This document shows positions 34,586 to 43,370 of a DNA stretch of 64,000 bases, piece by piece (positions within the stretch are counted from its first letter, which is position 1; every line of letters begins with the position of its first letter). Source of the DNA: Desulfovibrio legallii (lineage in GTDB: Bacteria; Desulfobacterota; Desulfovibrionia; Desulfovibrionales; Desulfovibrionaceae); NCBI RefSeq assembly GCF_900102485.1, contig NZ_FNBX01000002.1:215710-279709 (forward strand). The letters run 5' to 3'. Below the pieces are notes generated by a model that had not been told where the DNA came from, ran no database searches, and worked only from the letters and a program-made list of their open reading frames with translations. Made by a program: the position numbers and the translations under genes.

Positions 34586-34608
34586 CCAGGGGGGCCCGGC
34601 CCCCCTGG
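34586..34608 (+). terminator. GC-rich hairpin between HdrD-like gene and lplA-DUF116
   Basis: CCAGGGGGG (34586-34594) pairs perfectly with CCCCCCTGG (34600-34608) over a 5-nt loop, 27 bp after the stop at 34559. No U-tract follows. In the 262-bp gap it may give partial termination or mRNA processing between the electron-transfer genes and the lipoate-assembly genes. Confidence 0.4.
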
Positions 34609-34821
34609 ACCCCCGCTTGCCCGGCTTCCGGGGGAGAGCGCCTGGGCTGCGTTTCGGTCCGTCGCGCAGCGGCCAGGGAAGTCCATGAACCTGCGCCGGG
34701 CAACGCCCGCAGCGTTTCCTGGGCAGGATAAACGTGTCAGGGGGAGAGGGCGCGGGGAGCCCCTTTTTCAAAAGAGTGCCTCCCCCGCACCACCCCTTTT
34801 GCGCCCCAAGGAGTATTGCCC

Positions 34822-36408
34822 ATGACAGCGCGCTGGCGACTGCTGGATTTGCCGCCCATGACGGCGGCGGAGAACATGGCTCTGGACGAGGTGCTGCTGG
34901 AGATCCGCGGGCAAGGCCGCTCCACGGACACGCTCCGCTTTCTGCAGTTCCGTCCGGCGGCGGCCCTGGTGGGTTTTCACCAGTCCGTGCAGGAGGAAAT
35001 CCGCCTGGACTACTGCCGGGCGCAGGGCATTGAGGTCAACCGCCGCATTACGGGCGGGGGCGGGCTGCTTTTTGACGAGAGCCAGATCGGCTGGGAGGTC
35101 ATCTGCGCCAAGGAATTTTTCGGGGTGCGCATCCCCAACGCGGCCCTGTTCCGGCGCATGTGCGAACCCACGGTGACGGCCCTGCGCGCCATGGGGCTGG
35201 ACGCGGCCTTCCGCCCCCGCAACGACATTGAGGTGACGGGCCGCAAAATTACGGGCACGGGCGGCACGGAAAGCGACAGCGCCTTCATGTTTCAGGGCAC
35301 GCTGCTGGTGGATTTTGACGTGGAAACCATGCTCAGATGCCTGCGCGTGCCCGTGGAAAAGCTCAAGGCCAAGGAGATCGACTCCATCAAGAAGCGGGTT
35401 ACCTGCCTGGCCTGGGAGCTGGGGCGCGCGCCCCAGACCGCCGAGGTCAAGGCGCGCCTGGTCGAGGCCTTTGCCCGGCACTTCGACATTGCGTTTGCGC
35501 CGGGCGGGCTCACGGCCGAGGAGGAAGACCTGCTGGCCGAGCGTCTGCCCTATTTCCGCTCTCAGGAGTGGATCGACATGGTGCGGCCTACCTACGAGAA
35601 GACCGAGGCCGTGCAGGGCGCGCGCAAAAGTCCCTACGGCCTGGTGCGGGTGACCCTGCAGGTCAACCTGCCGCGCGGGCGGCTCAATAACGTGTATATT
35701 ACCGGCGACTTCCTGTCCTTTCCCGGCCGGGCGCTGTTTGACCTGGAGGCGGCCCTGCGCGGGCGGCCTCTGGATGCGGCGCAGCTCTGCGGCGTGGTGC
35801 GCGACTTTTTCGCCCAGGGCCGCATCACCATTCCGGATATGGGCGCGGAGGACATCTGCATCCCCCTGCGCATGGCCCTGGAAAAGGCCGCCATCGCCCG
35901 CCACGGCATCCCCCTGGCGGACTGCAACCGCATCTACACCACCAACGGCAGCTTTGATCAGGTGCTGGCCGCCGGGCCGCGCGCCCTGCTTTTGCCTTAC
36001 TGCGCCAAGCTCAAGGACTGCGACTGCCGCACCTCCAAGGAGTGCTGGGCCTGCGGCCGCTGCAGCGTGGGCGACGCCTGGACCCTGGGGCAGGAACGGG
36101 AGCTTGAGACCGTCTGCGTGGTCAATTACGAGGACCTGATGGTGGAGCTGGGCCGGCTCAAGGGCGCGGGCGCGCCGGCCTTTATCGGCTGCTGCTGCCG
36201 GCCGTTCTTTGTCAAGCACGCCGAGGATTTTGAACGCATGGGCCTGCCGGGCATCCTGGTGGATATAGAAAATACCACCTGCTACGAGCTGGACCAGAGC
36301 GAAGCCGCCCACAGGGGCGAATTCCGGGATCAGACCGGGCTGCATCTGGGCCTGCTGCGCGCCATTCTGGACGTGGCCGGGCAGGGGAGGGCCGCATGCG
36401 CTCCGTAA
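34822..36408 (+). CDS. Lipoate-protein ligase (LplA/sLpl type) fused to DUF116
   Basis: Protein of 528 aa; the ATG at 34822 follows AAGGAGTATTGCC. Residues about 1-240 are a biotin/lipoate ligase domain: NRRITGGGGLLFDE is the usual RRxxGGG box and GRKITGTGG holds the active-site lysine, followed by an accessory part to about 320. The C-terminal about 200 residues are a DUF116 domain, rich in cysteines (CAKLKDCDCRTSKECWACGR, FIGCCCRPFF), which may carry a metal cluster. In the recently described lipoate route, sLpl works with LipS1 and LipS2, both encoded just downstream. It probably attaches octanoate or lipoate to the carrier protein at 32.8 kb. Confidence 0.85.
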   Translation: MTARWRLLDLPPMTAAENMALDEVLLEIRGQGRSTDTLRFLQFRPAAALVGFHQSVQEEIRLDYCRAQGIEVNRRITGGGGLLFDESQIGWEVICAKEFFGVRIPNAALFRRMCEPTVTALRAMGLDAAFRPRNDIEVTGRKITGTGGTESDSAFMFQGTLLVDFDVETMLRCLRVPVEKLKAKEIDSIKKRVTCLAWELGRAPQTAEVKARLVEAFARHFDIAFAPGGLTAEEEDLLAERLPYFRSQEWIDMVRPTYEKTEAVQGARKSPYGLVRVTLQVNLPRGRLNNVYITGDFLSFPGRALFDLEAALRGRPLDAAQLCGVVRDFFAQGRITIPDMGAEDICIPLRMALEKAAIARHGIPLADCNRIYTTNGSFDQVLAAGPRALLLPYCAKLKDCDCRTSKECWACGRCSVGDAWTLGQERELETVCVVNYEDLMVELGRLKGAGAPAFIGCCCRPFFVKHAEDFERMGLPGILVDIENTTCYELDQSEAAHRGEFRDQTGLHLGLLRAILDVAGQGRAACAP

Positions 36409-37460
36409 GCTGCGATATTCTGGTTGTGGGCGCGGGGCCCGCCGGGTCCAGCGCGGCCCGCGCGGCGGCCTGGGAGGGCGCGCATGTGCTGCTGGCGGAG
36501 CGGCGGCCCGTGGTGGGGCTGCCCGTGCGCTGCGCCGAGTACATTCCGGCCATGCTGGTGGGGCAGGCCGATGTGGGCCGGGGCTATATTGTGCAGCGCA
36601 CTACGGGCATGCGCAGCTTTCTGCACGGCCGTTGCATTCAGGATATGGCCGCCCCCGGCTGCCTCATTGACCGGCATCTGTTTGACCAGGCCCTGGCTGA
36701 CGCCGCAGTGCGGGCGGGCGCGCGGCTGCTCACGGGGCACAGCGTGCTGGGCCGCGAGGCGGACGGGGCCGTGCGGCTGGCCGCGCCCGATGGGGAAACC
36801 CTGCAGGTGCGGGCCACGGTCATCATCGGGGCGGACGGCCCCAAGTCCCGCGTGGCCCGCTGGGTGGGGCTGGGCGCAACCCATTGCCTGCCCTCGGTGC
36901 AGGTGCGGCTGCCCCTGCGGGAAAAGCTGGAGCATACCCACATCTATTTTGATGAAAGCGTCATTGCGGGCTACGCCTGGCTCTTCCCCAAGGGGAACGT
37001 GGCCAATGTGGGGCTGGGCATGCTGCCGCCCCCCGGCAGGCCGGGCCTGCGCCATGTGCTGCGGCGCCTTGTGCGCGGGCTTACGGGCCTGGGCCTGGTG
37101 GAGGACCGCGTGCTGGGCAGCACCGGCGGCTGGATACCGGCGGGCGCGCCCCGGCCCTGCGTGGCGGGCGACGTGCTCCTGGCGGGCGACGCCGCCGGGC
37201 ACACCCATCCCATCACGGGCGCGGGCATTTTTCAGGCCGTTATGGGCGGCCGCATGGCCGGGCGCTGGGCCGCCCAGGCCGTCCGGGAAGGGAATACGGA
37301 GCTGCTGCGCGGCTATGGCGAGGAATGGGCCGATTTTTATGGCGAAACCCTGGCCCACGCCCACCAGCGCCGCCGTCAGTGGGAGGCTTACAAGGGGCCG
37401 CTGGATGGGGCCATCAACCGTTTCTGGATAGGATTCAGGGAGTATTATGCAGCTTCTTGA
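36396..37460 (+). CDS. FAD-dependent oxidoreductase, geranylgeranyl-reductase-like (LipT-like)
   Basis: Flavoprotein of 354 aa that overlaps the ligase gene by 13 bp. FAD motif VVGAGPAGSSAARAAAWEG, the conserved CAEY segment after the first beta strand, GADGPKSRVARWVG, and a second FAD motif GDAAGHTHPITGAGIF. The family is geranylgeranyl reductase-like. In gene sets for the LipS1/LipS2 lipoate pathway a flavoprotein of this type, called LipT, is often present; it may deliver electrons to the two radical SAM enzymes. The position exactly between lplA and lipS1 supports that name, but the reaction is not established. Confidence 0.75.
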   Translation: MRSVSCDILVVGAGPAGSSAARAAAWEGAHVLLAERRPVVGLPVRCAEYIPAMLVGQADVGRGYIVQRTTGMRSFLHGRCIQDMAAPGCLIDRHLFDQALADAAVRAGARLLTGHSVLGREADGAVRLAAPDGETLQVRATVIIGADGPKSRVARWVGLGATHCLPSVQVRLPLREKLEHTHIYFDESVIAGYAWLFPKGNVANVGLGMLPPPGRPGLRHVLRRLVRGLTGLGLVEDRVLGSTGGWIPAGAPRPCVAGDVLLAGDAAGHTHPITGAGIFQAVMGGRMAGRWAAQAVREGNTELLRGYGEEWADFYGETLAHAHQRRRQWEAYKGPLDGAINRFWIGFREYYAAS

Positions 37461-38523
37461 GCACCCCGTGCGGGAACAAAAGCCCGCTTCGCGACAAGCC
37501 TGCGGGCCGGAAGGGGCCTGCGCCGCCGCGTCGGCGGCCGCCTGCCGTGCAAGCGCCGAACCGCCCGTGCCGGAAGAGCTGACCTGGGACGCGGCCCGGC
37601 TGGAGCGGGCTGGGGCCCTTTCTCGCCGCCGCTTCGGCCGGGGCGTGGCTTTTTATCTGCCGGGCATGTTCGTGCGCGATGGCGTATGCGGGCAGTACCC
37701 GGCCCTCTCCGTCACCGGGGCGCGTTGCGCCCAGCGCTGCGCCCACTGCGGTGGGCAGCTGCTCAGAAATATGCCGGACGTTTCCACGCCGGAGCTTCTG
37801 CTGCAGCGCTGTCGCCGCCTGGCCGCGCAGGGCGTGCGCGGCGTGCTGCTTTCCGGCGGCTGCGACGGGCAGGGGCGGGTGCCCTGGAAGGCGCTTATCC
37901 CGACCATCGCCCGGGTGAAGGCGGAAACGGGGCTGTTTGTTTCCGTGCACTGCGGGCTGCTGGAGGCGGCCACGGCTCTGGATTTGAAGCGGGCCGGGGC
38001 GGATCAGGCCCTGGTGGACATTATCGGCAGCGCGGCCACCTACGCCCAGGTCTACCATCTGGCCGACGGGCCGGAGCGCCTGCGCCGGACCCTGGAGGCC
38101 CTGGACGCCGCCGATCTGCCCGTGGTGCCGCACATTGTGGCGGGCCTGCACTTCGGCCGCCTGCTGGGCGAGGGCAAGGCGCTGGAGCTGCTGGCCCAGC
38201 GGCCCCCGGCCCTGCTGGTGGTGGTGGCCTGCATGCGCCTGCCCGGCACGGACATGGCCCAGGCCAGGGCCATAACCGCCGAGGAGGTTTGCGGGGTGCT
38301 CATCCGCGCGCGCGAGCTCCTGCCGGAAACGGAAATCAGCCTGGGCTGCGCCCGCCCCCGCAACGCCGATGCCCTGGAGGCCCTGGCCCTGCGCGCCGGG
38401 GTGAGCCGCATGGCCCTGCCTTCGGCGGAAACCGTGGACCTGGCCCGTGCGCAGGGCCTTGAGCCGACCTTTTACAAAACCTGCTGCTCCGTCCGCCTGG
38501 GCGCGGGCGCGGCCGATTGGTAA
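37447..38523 (+). CDS. lipS1: Radical SAM protein, LipS1-like subunit of lipoyl synthase
   Basis: Radical SAM protein of 358 aa, start at 37447 after AGGGAGTATT, overlapping the flavoprotein gene by 14 bp. The SAM cluster motif is CAQRCAHC, preceded by ALSVTGARC; further cysteine-containing segments are GGCDGQGRVP, VHCGLLE, VACMRLPGTDM and the C-terminal YKTCCSVRLG. Length and order next to a second, different radical SAM protein match the LipS1/LipS2 pair that together insert the two sulfurs of lipoate in archaea and some bacteria. The assignment to LipS1 rather than another radical SAM family rests partly on context. Confidence 0.75.
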   Translation: MQLLEHPVREQKPASRQACGPEGACAAASAAACRASAEPPVPEELTWDAARLERAGALSRRRFGRGVAFYLPGMFVRDGVCGQYPALSVTGARCAQRCAHCGGQLLRNMPDVSTPELLLQRCRRLAAQGVRGVLLSGGCDGQGRVPWKALIPTIARVKAETGLFVSVHCGLLEAATALDLKRAGADQALVDIIGSAATYAQVYHLADGPERLRRTLEALDAADLPVVPHIVAGLHFGRLLGEGKALELLAQRPPALLVVVACMRLPGTDMAQARAITAEEVCGVLIRARELLPETEISLGCARPRNADALEALALRAGVSRMALPSAETVDLARAQGLEPTFYKTCCSVRLGAGAADW

Positions 38524-38538
38524 CAGAGTGAGGAAACC

Positions 38539-39627
38539 ATGAGTTCAGTCCCGGAATTGACCCGTCAAGAGGCCCCCCAGCGCCCAGCGCCGCAGCCCGA
38601 AAGCCCGGACGCGCTGCGCATGAGCCTGGCCGCCGCCATGACCCTGGATTTTGCGCCGGGCAGCTTTTACCGCAACGCCTGCCTGGGCTGCATCAACCTG
38701 CTGCTTACCTACCGTTCCGGCTGCGCGGCGCGCTGCGCCTACTGCGGCCTTTCCGGCGACAAACAGAAAAAAAAGAGCAACTGCAAAAGTTTCATCCGCG
38801 TCACCTGGCCCGCCTTTACGCTGGACGCCATCATTGACGGCATTATCCGTCGTCAGAGCCGCGTCAAACGAATTTGCATCTCCATGCTCACCAACAGCCG
38901 CGCTCCGCGCGACACGGAGAACATCTGCCGTCGGCTGCGCGCGGCCGTGGACATTCCCGTTTCCCTGCTTATTTCGCCCACCATTCTTAACCGCGAGAAT
39001 CTGCGGCGTTTCCGCGACGCGGGCGCGGACAAGATCGGCGTGGCCATTGACCTGGCCACCCCGGAGCTGTTCGACCACTACCGCGGCTCCGGCGTGGGCG
39101 GCCCGCACACCTGGGCGCGCTACTGGGAGTGCCTGGGCGAAAGCCTGGAAGTCTTTGGCCGGGATATGGCCGGCTCGCATTTTATGGTAGGCATGGGCGA
39201 AACCGAGGCCGACATGTGCCGGGCCATGCAGCGGGTGCGGGATATGGGCGGCAACACGCACTTGTTTTCCTTTTATCCCGAAGGCGGCTCCCCCCTGGCG
39301 CAGCGCCTGCCCCCGCCCATAGACCAGTACCGCCGCATCCAGCTGGCCCGCTGGCTCATCGACCACGACAGGGCGGCGGAAAAGAATTTTACCTATAACG
39401 AACGCGGAGCCGTGGTTGACTACGGCTTGCCCCGCGCGGAGCTGGAGGCCGTCATCGCCACGGGCGAGCCCTTCCGCACCTGCGGCTGCACCGGCCGCGA
39501 CGGCGAGGTGGCCTGCAACCGGCCCTATGCCAACGGCAGGCCCGGCCCCGGCATCCGCAACTACCCCTTCAAACCGGAAGCGGCGGACATACGCCATATC
39601 CGCCTGCAACTGGGCCTGCCCGCATAA
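38539..39627 (+). CDS. lipS2: Radical SAM protein, LipS2-like subunit of lipoyl synthase
   Basis: Radical SAM protein of 362 aa starting at 38539 after GTGAGGAAACC, 15 bp behind lipS1. The SAM cluster motif is CAARCAYCGL in the context LLLTYRSGC; other conserved features are CISMLTNSRAP, SHFMVGMGETEADM, FSFYPEGGSPLA, and a cysteine-rich C-terminal segment (FRTCGCTGRDGEVACNRPY) that could bind the sacrificial auxiliary Fe-S cluster. It looks like the biotin-synthase-related LipS2 partner. Last gene of the plus-strand run; a 6-bp hairpin (39644-39658) follows. Confidence 0.78.
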   Translation: MSSVPELTRQEAPQRPAPQPESPDALRMSLAAAMTLDFAPGSFYRNACLGCINLLLTYRSGCAARCAYCGLSGDKQKKKSNCKSFIRVTWPAFTLDAIIDGIIRRQSRVKRICISMLTNSRAPRDTENICRRLRAAVDIPVSLLISPTILNRENLRRFRDAGADKIGVAIDLATPELFDHYRGSGVGGPHTWARYWECLGESLEVFGRDMAGSHFMVGMGETEADMCRAMQRVRDMGGNTHLFSFYPEGGSPLAQRLPPPIDQYRRIQLARWLIDHDRAAEKNFTYNERGAVVDYGLPRAELEAVIATGEPFRTCGCTGRDGEVACNRPYANGRPGPGIRNYPFKPEAADIRHIRLQLGLPA

Positions 39628-39828
39628 GCGGGCGGGAGCGGACGTCCGCCCTGCGGACGCGCCGTGAAAGGCCGCGCCGGCTTGCCCCTACCGGCGTGGC
39701 CCGTTTTTGCCGGGCCCTGCCAGGCAGCGCGCCTTTGGGCATGCGCCTTCCCCCGGAGCAGGCGGAATGCCCCAGCGCGCAGCCTTGAGCCCGGCGGGCG
39801 CCGCCGCCGGCCCTGCCCGGAGTCCGCG

Positions 39829-40833
39829 TTACCGTTCTTCCAGCGCCACGGCGGCCCGCAGGATTTCAGCCAGGACGTCTTCCGCAACGGTCATGTCCGC
39901 GGTGCAGAAGTTGTGGAAGAAGTTGGGGTCGCCGTAGTCCTGATTGCTGTATTCCGGCAGGGGAAAGTAGGTGAGGCGCAACAGTTTGATGAACGGGCGG
40001 GCGGTATAGTTCACGTATTTTCTGGAGAAAAATTCTATGAGGGTTGCGCCCTCCGGCAGAAACCAGGCGTGGACCATGCCCGCGCCGTGCGGGCCCGCCA
40101 GGATGCTTGTGTTGGCGGTGATTTCCAGTTGCCGGGCCAGGGGCAGGGCGGCCAGGTCCACGATTTCAAAAGCGTATTGGCGGCAAAGGGCCTGAACGGC
40201 CTCGGCGTTCAGCACCCTTCGCGTACCGGATCTGTGGCTGTAGACGCGCCGCCGGGGGCCGGGGGCGGCTGTCGGTGCGCGCAGGGCTTCCCGGATCCGG
40301 AAGAAAACCGGGGCGTGTTCCGTCAGGCCGGCAAAAGTAAATTTTTCCGCCACATAAAGGTTTTTGACGATGCAATCCGGGGTATAGGCCACAATGCGGT
40401 CCGCGCTTACGCCCAGCATGGCGAGGGAATCCCGCATAAAAGGCGCAGCGGCGCGCACCAGGTATGCGCCGCGAAAGCCCGCCTGTTCAAAATAGGCCAC
40501 GCGCGGCAGGCACTCCGTCATCCAGTGAAAAAAGGTGTGGCACCAGTTGTTGGCCAGGAAGGCGCAGTCCTCAAGCACCGCCTGGGGGCGAAAAACGTGT
40601 TCCCGCGCCAGGTGGTGCTGCAGGCGGTGTTCCGTATCCGGATAGTTGGAGGACTCGTCCAGGGCTGTATCCAGCAGTCTGCCGGGATGGAGAGAGATAA
40701 AGGGAAACGCGCCCCAGATGTAGGCCTTTTTCAGGCAGGCGCAGCGCAGGGCCGGGCCCTCGGCCTGCCCGAAGCGGAGTGCATGGCGCGTGCTGCCGGC
40801 CAGGTGCGCGGCGTCGTCAAAAAGTCGCAGCAT
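39829..40833 (-). CDS. Glycosyltransferase family 61 protein
   Basis: Protein of 334 aa; the start at 40833 is preceded by CGAGGCAGACGT, while an ATG five codons earlier has no clear site. GT61 (DUF563) signatures: NNWCHTFFHWMTECLPRVAYF near residue 100, RRRVYSHRSGTRRVLN, and the C-terminal ILAGPHGAGMVHAWFLPEGATLIEFF. It transfers a sugar to a surface glycan; donor and acceptor are unknown. It ends facing lipS2 and begins the minus-strand glycan genes, about 50 bp downstream of a GT2 gene. Confidence 0.88.
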   Translation of the reverse strand: MLRLFDDAAHLAGSTRHALRFGQAEGPALRCACLKKAYIWGAFPFISLHPGRLLDTALDESSNYPDTEHRLQHHLAREHVFRPQAVLEDCAFLANNWCHTFFHWMTECLPRVAYFEQAGFRGAYLVRAAAPFMRDSLAMLGVSADRIVAYTPDCIVKNLYVAEKFTFAGLTEHAPVFFRIREALRAPTAAPGPRRRVYSHRSGTRRVLNAEAVQALCRQYAFEIVDLAALPLARQLEITANTSILAGPHGAGMVHAWFLPEGATLIEFFSRKYVNYTARPFIKLLRLTYFPLPEYSNQDYGDPNFFHNFCTADMTVAEDVLAEILRAAVALEER

Positions 40834-40882
40834 ACGTCTGCCTCGCATTTCTCGGACGGCTGACAGGGTTGGGGCGGGCCGC

Positions 40883-41632
40883 TCAGTGGGCGGCGAAGGG
40901 CTCCAACGGTATCTTTTCTTCTAGGCTGTATTCTCGGCTGGCCGCCATAAAGGCGTCAGCTTTTGGCGCTATCCGGGTGCGCAGCACGCGGCGGCGTTCG
41001 TCCTGCAGGGTGCGGTCGCGCCCGGAGCTCATCCCGCCCAATTCCATATAGCTTACGGCCACGGGCAGGCGGGCCAGGTTGTGGCCGGTCAGCACGCGGG
41101 CCGCCCAGTCAAAATCCCCGGCGATTCTGTACCGGGGGTCAAACGGTTCCCGCCGCAGCAGGGAGAGGCGTGCAAAGGTGGCGGGGAAGGCAAGCCCCAT
41201 GTTGGAAAAAAACTGGCGGTAGACGGCGGAGAGGCTGCGGTCGCAGACGGTGCGCGGCTGTCCGTCCTTCCCCTGGAACAGCGCTCCGAAGGCCAGCTCC
41301 ACGGCGTCAGGCAGGCGGCGCAGATGGCGACAGCACTGGGCCAGGGTGTGGGGGTGGAGCAGGGCGTCGTCCGCGCCAAGGAACAGCGCCCAGTGGCCCG
41401 TGGCCCGGCGCACGGCTTTGTTCCAGGCATCATAAACGCCGGTGTCCGGCTCCGAAACCGGGCGCACCCGCGGGTCGTCCCAGGCCCGCAGAAGGTCCAG
41501 GGTGCCGTCAGTGGAGCCGCCGTCCTGCACAATCCATTCCCAGTGCGGGTAGGACTGGCGGTGGAGGGAGGCCATGAGCCGGGGCAGAAATTTTTTGCCG
41601 TTGTATACGGCTGTGATGACGGAAAATTTCAT
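40883..41632 (-). CDS. Glycosyltransferase family 2 protein
   Basis: GT2 enzyme of 249 aa starting MKFSVITAVYNGKKFLP at 41632. The GT-A fold motifs are VQDGGSTDGTLDLL and FLGADDALLHPH (the DxD-like ADD). It shares the block DTGVYDAWNKAVRRATG with the N-terminal domains of the two longer glycosyltransferases at 45246-46949 and 47843-49540, so the three are paralogues. Probably a WcaA-type sugar transferase of the surface glycan. The frame upstream of 41632 is open but overlies the phosphatase gene and is not coding. Confidence 0.88.
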   Translation of the reverse strand: MKFSVITAVYNGKKFLPRLMASLHRQSYPHWEWIVQDGGSTDGTLDLLRAWDDPRVRPVSEPDTGVYDAWNKAVRRATGHWALFLGADDALLHPHTLAQCCRHLRRLPDAVELAFGALFQGKDGQPRTVCDRSLSAVYRQFFSNMGLAFPATFARLSLLRREPFDPRYRIAGDFDWAARVLTGHNLARLPVAVSYMELGGMSSGRDRTLQDERRRVLRTRIAPKADAFMAASREYSLEEKIPLEPFAAH

Positions 41633-41715
41633 AGGCAGCCTGGCTCCGGGCGGTTGCGCGCCCCGCGGGGACGACCGCCGCGGGCATTGCGGGGCGCGCC
41701 ACGGGCGCGCGAAGG

Positions 41716-43149
41716 CTACGGCGTTACGGCGGCCCCGGCAACGGGGGATACGGCGGGCGCGGCCGGAGTTTCGCCCCATTGCAGGGGCGGGGCGGTATCC
41801 GGGGCCAGGGGCGCATCCTGCAGGGCTTCGCGCACCCGGGTCTGAAAATCCTCCAGGCTGAAGCGGGCCGCCCCCACCACCGGCGGCGCGCTGACCACGG
41901 CCTCGGTGGCCTTGTGGGCGCGGTCCGGATCCGTCAGCGGCAGCGCGCCGGGCGTCAGCGCCGCCGGGGGCAGGGGCGCGGCAAAGGGCGCGTGCAGGGC
42001 CTCCAGAGACTGAGCGAAAAAGCGCGGGCGCACCTCGTATTGGCCGCTGCGTTCCCAAAGCTCCAGCAGCAGCACGCTTCCCGGCGGGATTGTGTCGGGG
42101 GGGTAGCCAGGGGCCTTCCAGCTCAGCCCCAGCAGGGCGGCCACCTGGGCGATATTGGTGTCGTGCCCCACAAAGATTGCCAATCTGGCCGCATTGCAGC
42201 GCTGGTCCGTATGCTGGCCCGCCAGGGCGAGGGACATGGCGTTGAGCAGGCTTGCGCCGTTGGCCTTGGCCACCTGCGGCGCGCGGTTGATCACGTCGAA
42301 AACCCGAACGCGCAGGGGCAGCACCAGGCGCAGCACCCGCGCGTCCACCTGGCCCCAACCGGCCCGGCTTTCGGGCCACTGGCCGTACTCCAGCAGAAAA
42401 ATTTCGGCCAGGCTGGCGGCCGCGTTCAGCCCGCCCGCCAGTTTGACCCCGCTGCCCCCGGCGGCCACGCTCACGGAATTGGGAATGTCCGCCAGGCCGC
42501 AGTGCGGCGGCAGGTTGAAGCGCGCGCAGAATTTGGCCGAAACCGGCGCGCTCATGGCCTCCAGGCTGGCCAGGGCCTCGCCTTGCTCCTGCCGCAGGTG
42601 GTCCAGATCGCCCTCCGCCATCTGCAGCACCTCGCCCGCCACCTGGGTCGGGTCATAGCTGTAGAGGCCCGCCTTGACGGGATGGAAAAGGGGATCGGGG
42701 TCCGCAGCGGCCACGGCGTAGCCCCGGTTGCAGCCGGGGGCCAGGCCGTCCAGCAGGGCGCGCGCCGTGGCCCGGGTGCGCTGGTCCACATCGGCGCGCA
42801 CAAAGATGCGTCCCGGCGGCGGGCAGACGTCTTCGGGCAGGATGCCCAGGCGCAACAGCTCGCCGCGCAGGTCTTCCCACATGGCGGTGACGAGCTGCGC
42901 CCCGCGGGGGGTAAGCCAGCCCGTGGGCACGGGCCACTGGGGCCAGGTGCGGGTGCTCCAGAGGGCCAGGGTTTTGGCGTCCTGGGTGGGGGCGCGCACG
43001 CCGTGGCGCGAGAGGGCGACTATTTTGAGCAGCCGGGCCGTTTCGGAGCCCTGGGCCGGGGCTGCGGCGGGCGCGGCGGCCAGGGACGCGCTGCAGCAGA
43101 GCGCCGCACAGACAAGGCCCGCAAGGAGCAGATGAAGGGGGATGCGCAT
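41716..43149 (-). CDS. Periplasmic histidine acid phosphatase (AppA/Agp-like)
   Basis: Protein of 477 aa with a Sec signal peptide (LLLAGLVCAALCCSASLAAA). It contains the phosphohistidine motif SRHGVRAPT near residue 48 and the proton-donor motif GHDTNIAQVA near residue 330, the hallmark pair of histidine acid phosphatases (glucose-1-phosphatase, phytase). The last about 60 residues are Ala/Pro-rich and not part of the fold. It would release phosphate from sugar or inositol phosphates in the periplasm. Single gene between a GT2 gene (-) and argA (+); no link to either is evident. Confidence 0.9.
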   Translation of the reverse strand: MRIPLHLLLAGLVCAALCCSASLAAAPAAAPAQGSETARLLKIVALSRHGVRAPTQDAKTLALWSTRTWPQWPVPTGWLTPRGAQLVTAMWEDLRGELLRLGILPEDVCPPPGRIFVRADVDQRTRATARALLDGLAPGCNRGYAVAAADPDPLFHPVKAGLYSYDPTQVAGEVLQMAEGDLDHLRQEQGEALASLEAMSAPVSAKFCARFNLPPHCGLADIPNSVSVAAGGSGVKLAGGLNAAASLAEIFLLEYGQWPESRAGWGQVDARVLRLVLPLRVRVFDVINRAPQVAKANGASLLNAMSLALAGQHTDQRCNAARLAIFVGHDTNIAQVAALLGLSWKAPGYPPDTIPPGSVLLLELWERSGQYEVRPRFFAQSLEALHAPFAAPLPPAALTPGALPLTDPDRAHKATEAVVSAPPVVGAARFSLEDFQTRVREALQDAPLAPDTAPPLQWGETPAAPAVSPVAGAAVTP

Positions 43150-43370
43150 GGGCTCTCCTTGACGAAAAAACGGGACCGACCAACGGCCGCCGTGGCTTTA
43201 GCATACCCGCAAAGACGGCCGCGGGCAATGCCGGGAGGCGGCGGCGCGAAGCATTGCTTTTGCGCGCGTTCGGGGCTAAAAGAATTTTTTTGCTTCGTTC
43301 CGGACCGGTACGGCGCGGTGGCCCACGGCGGAAAGAGGTTCCTCATTTTGTCAGCGCAGGTGCAGCAGCC

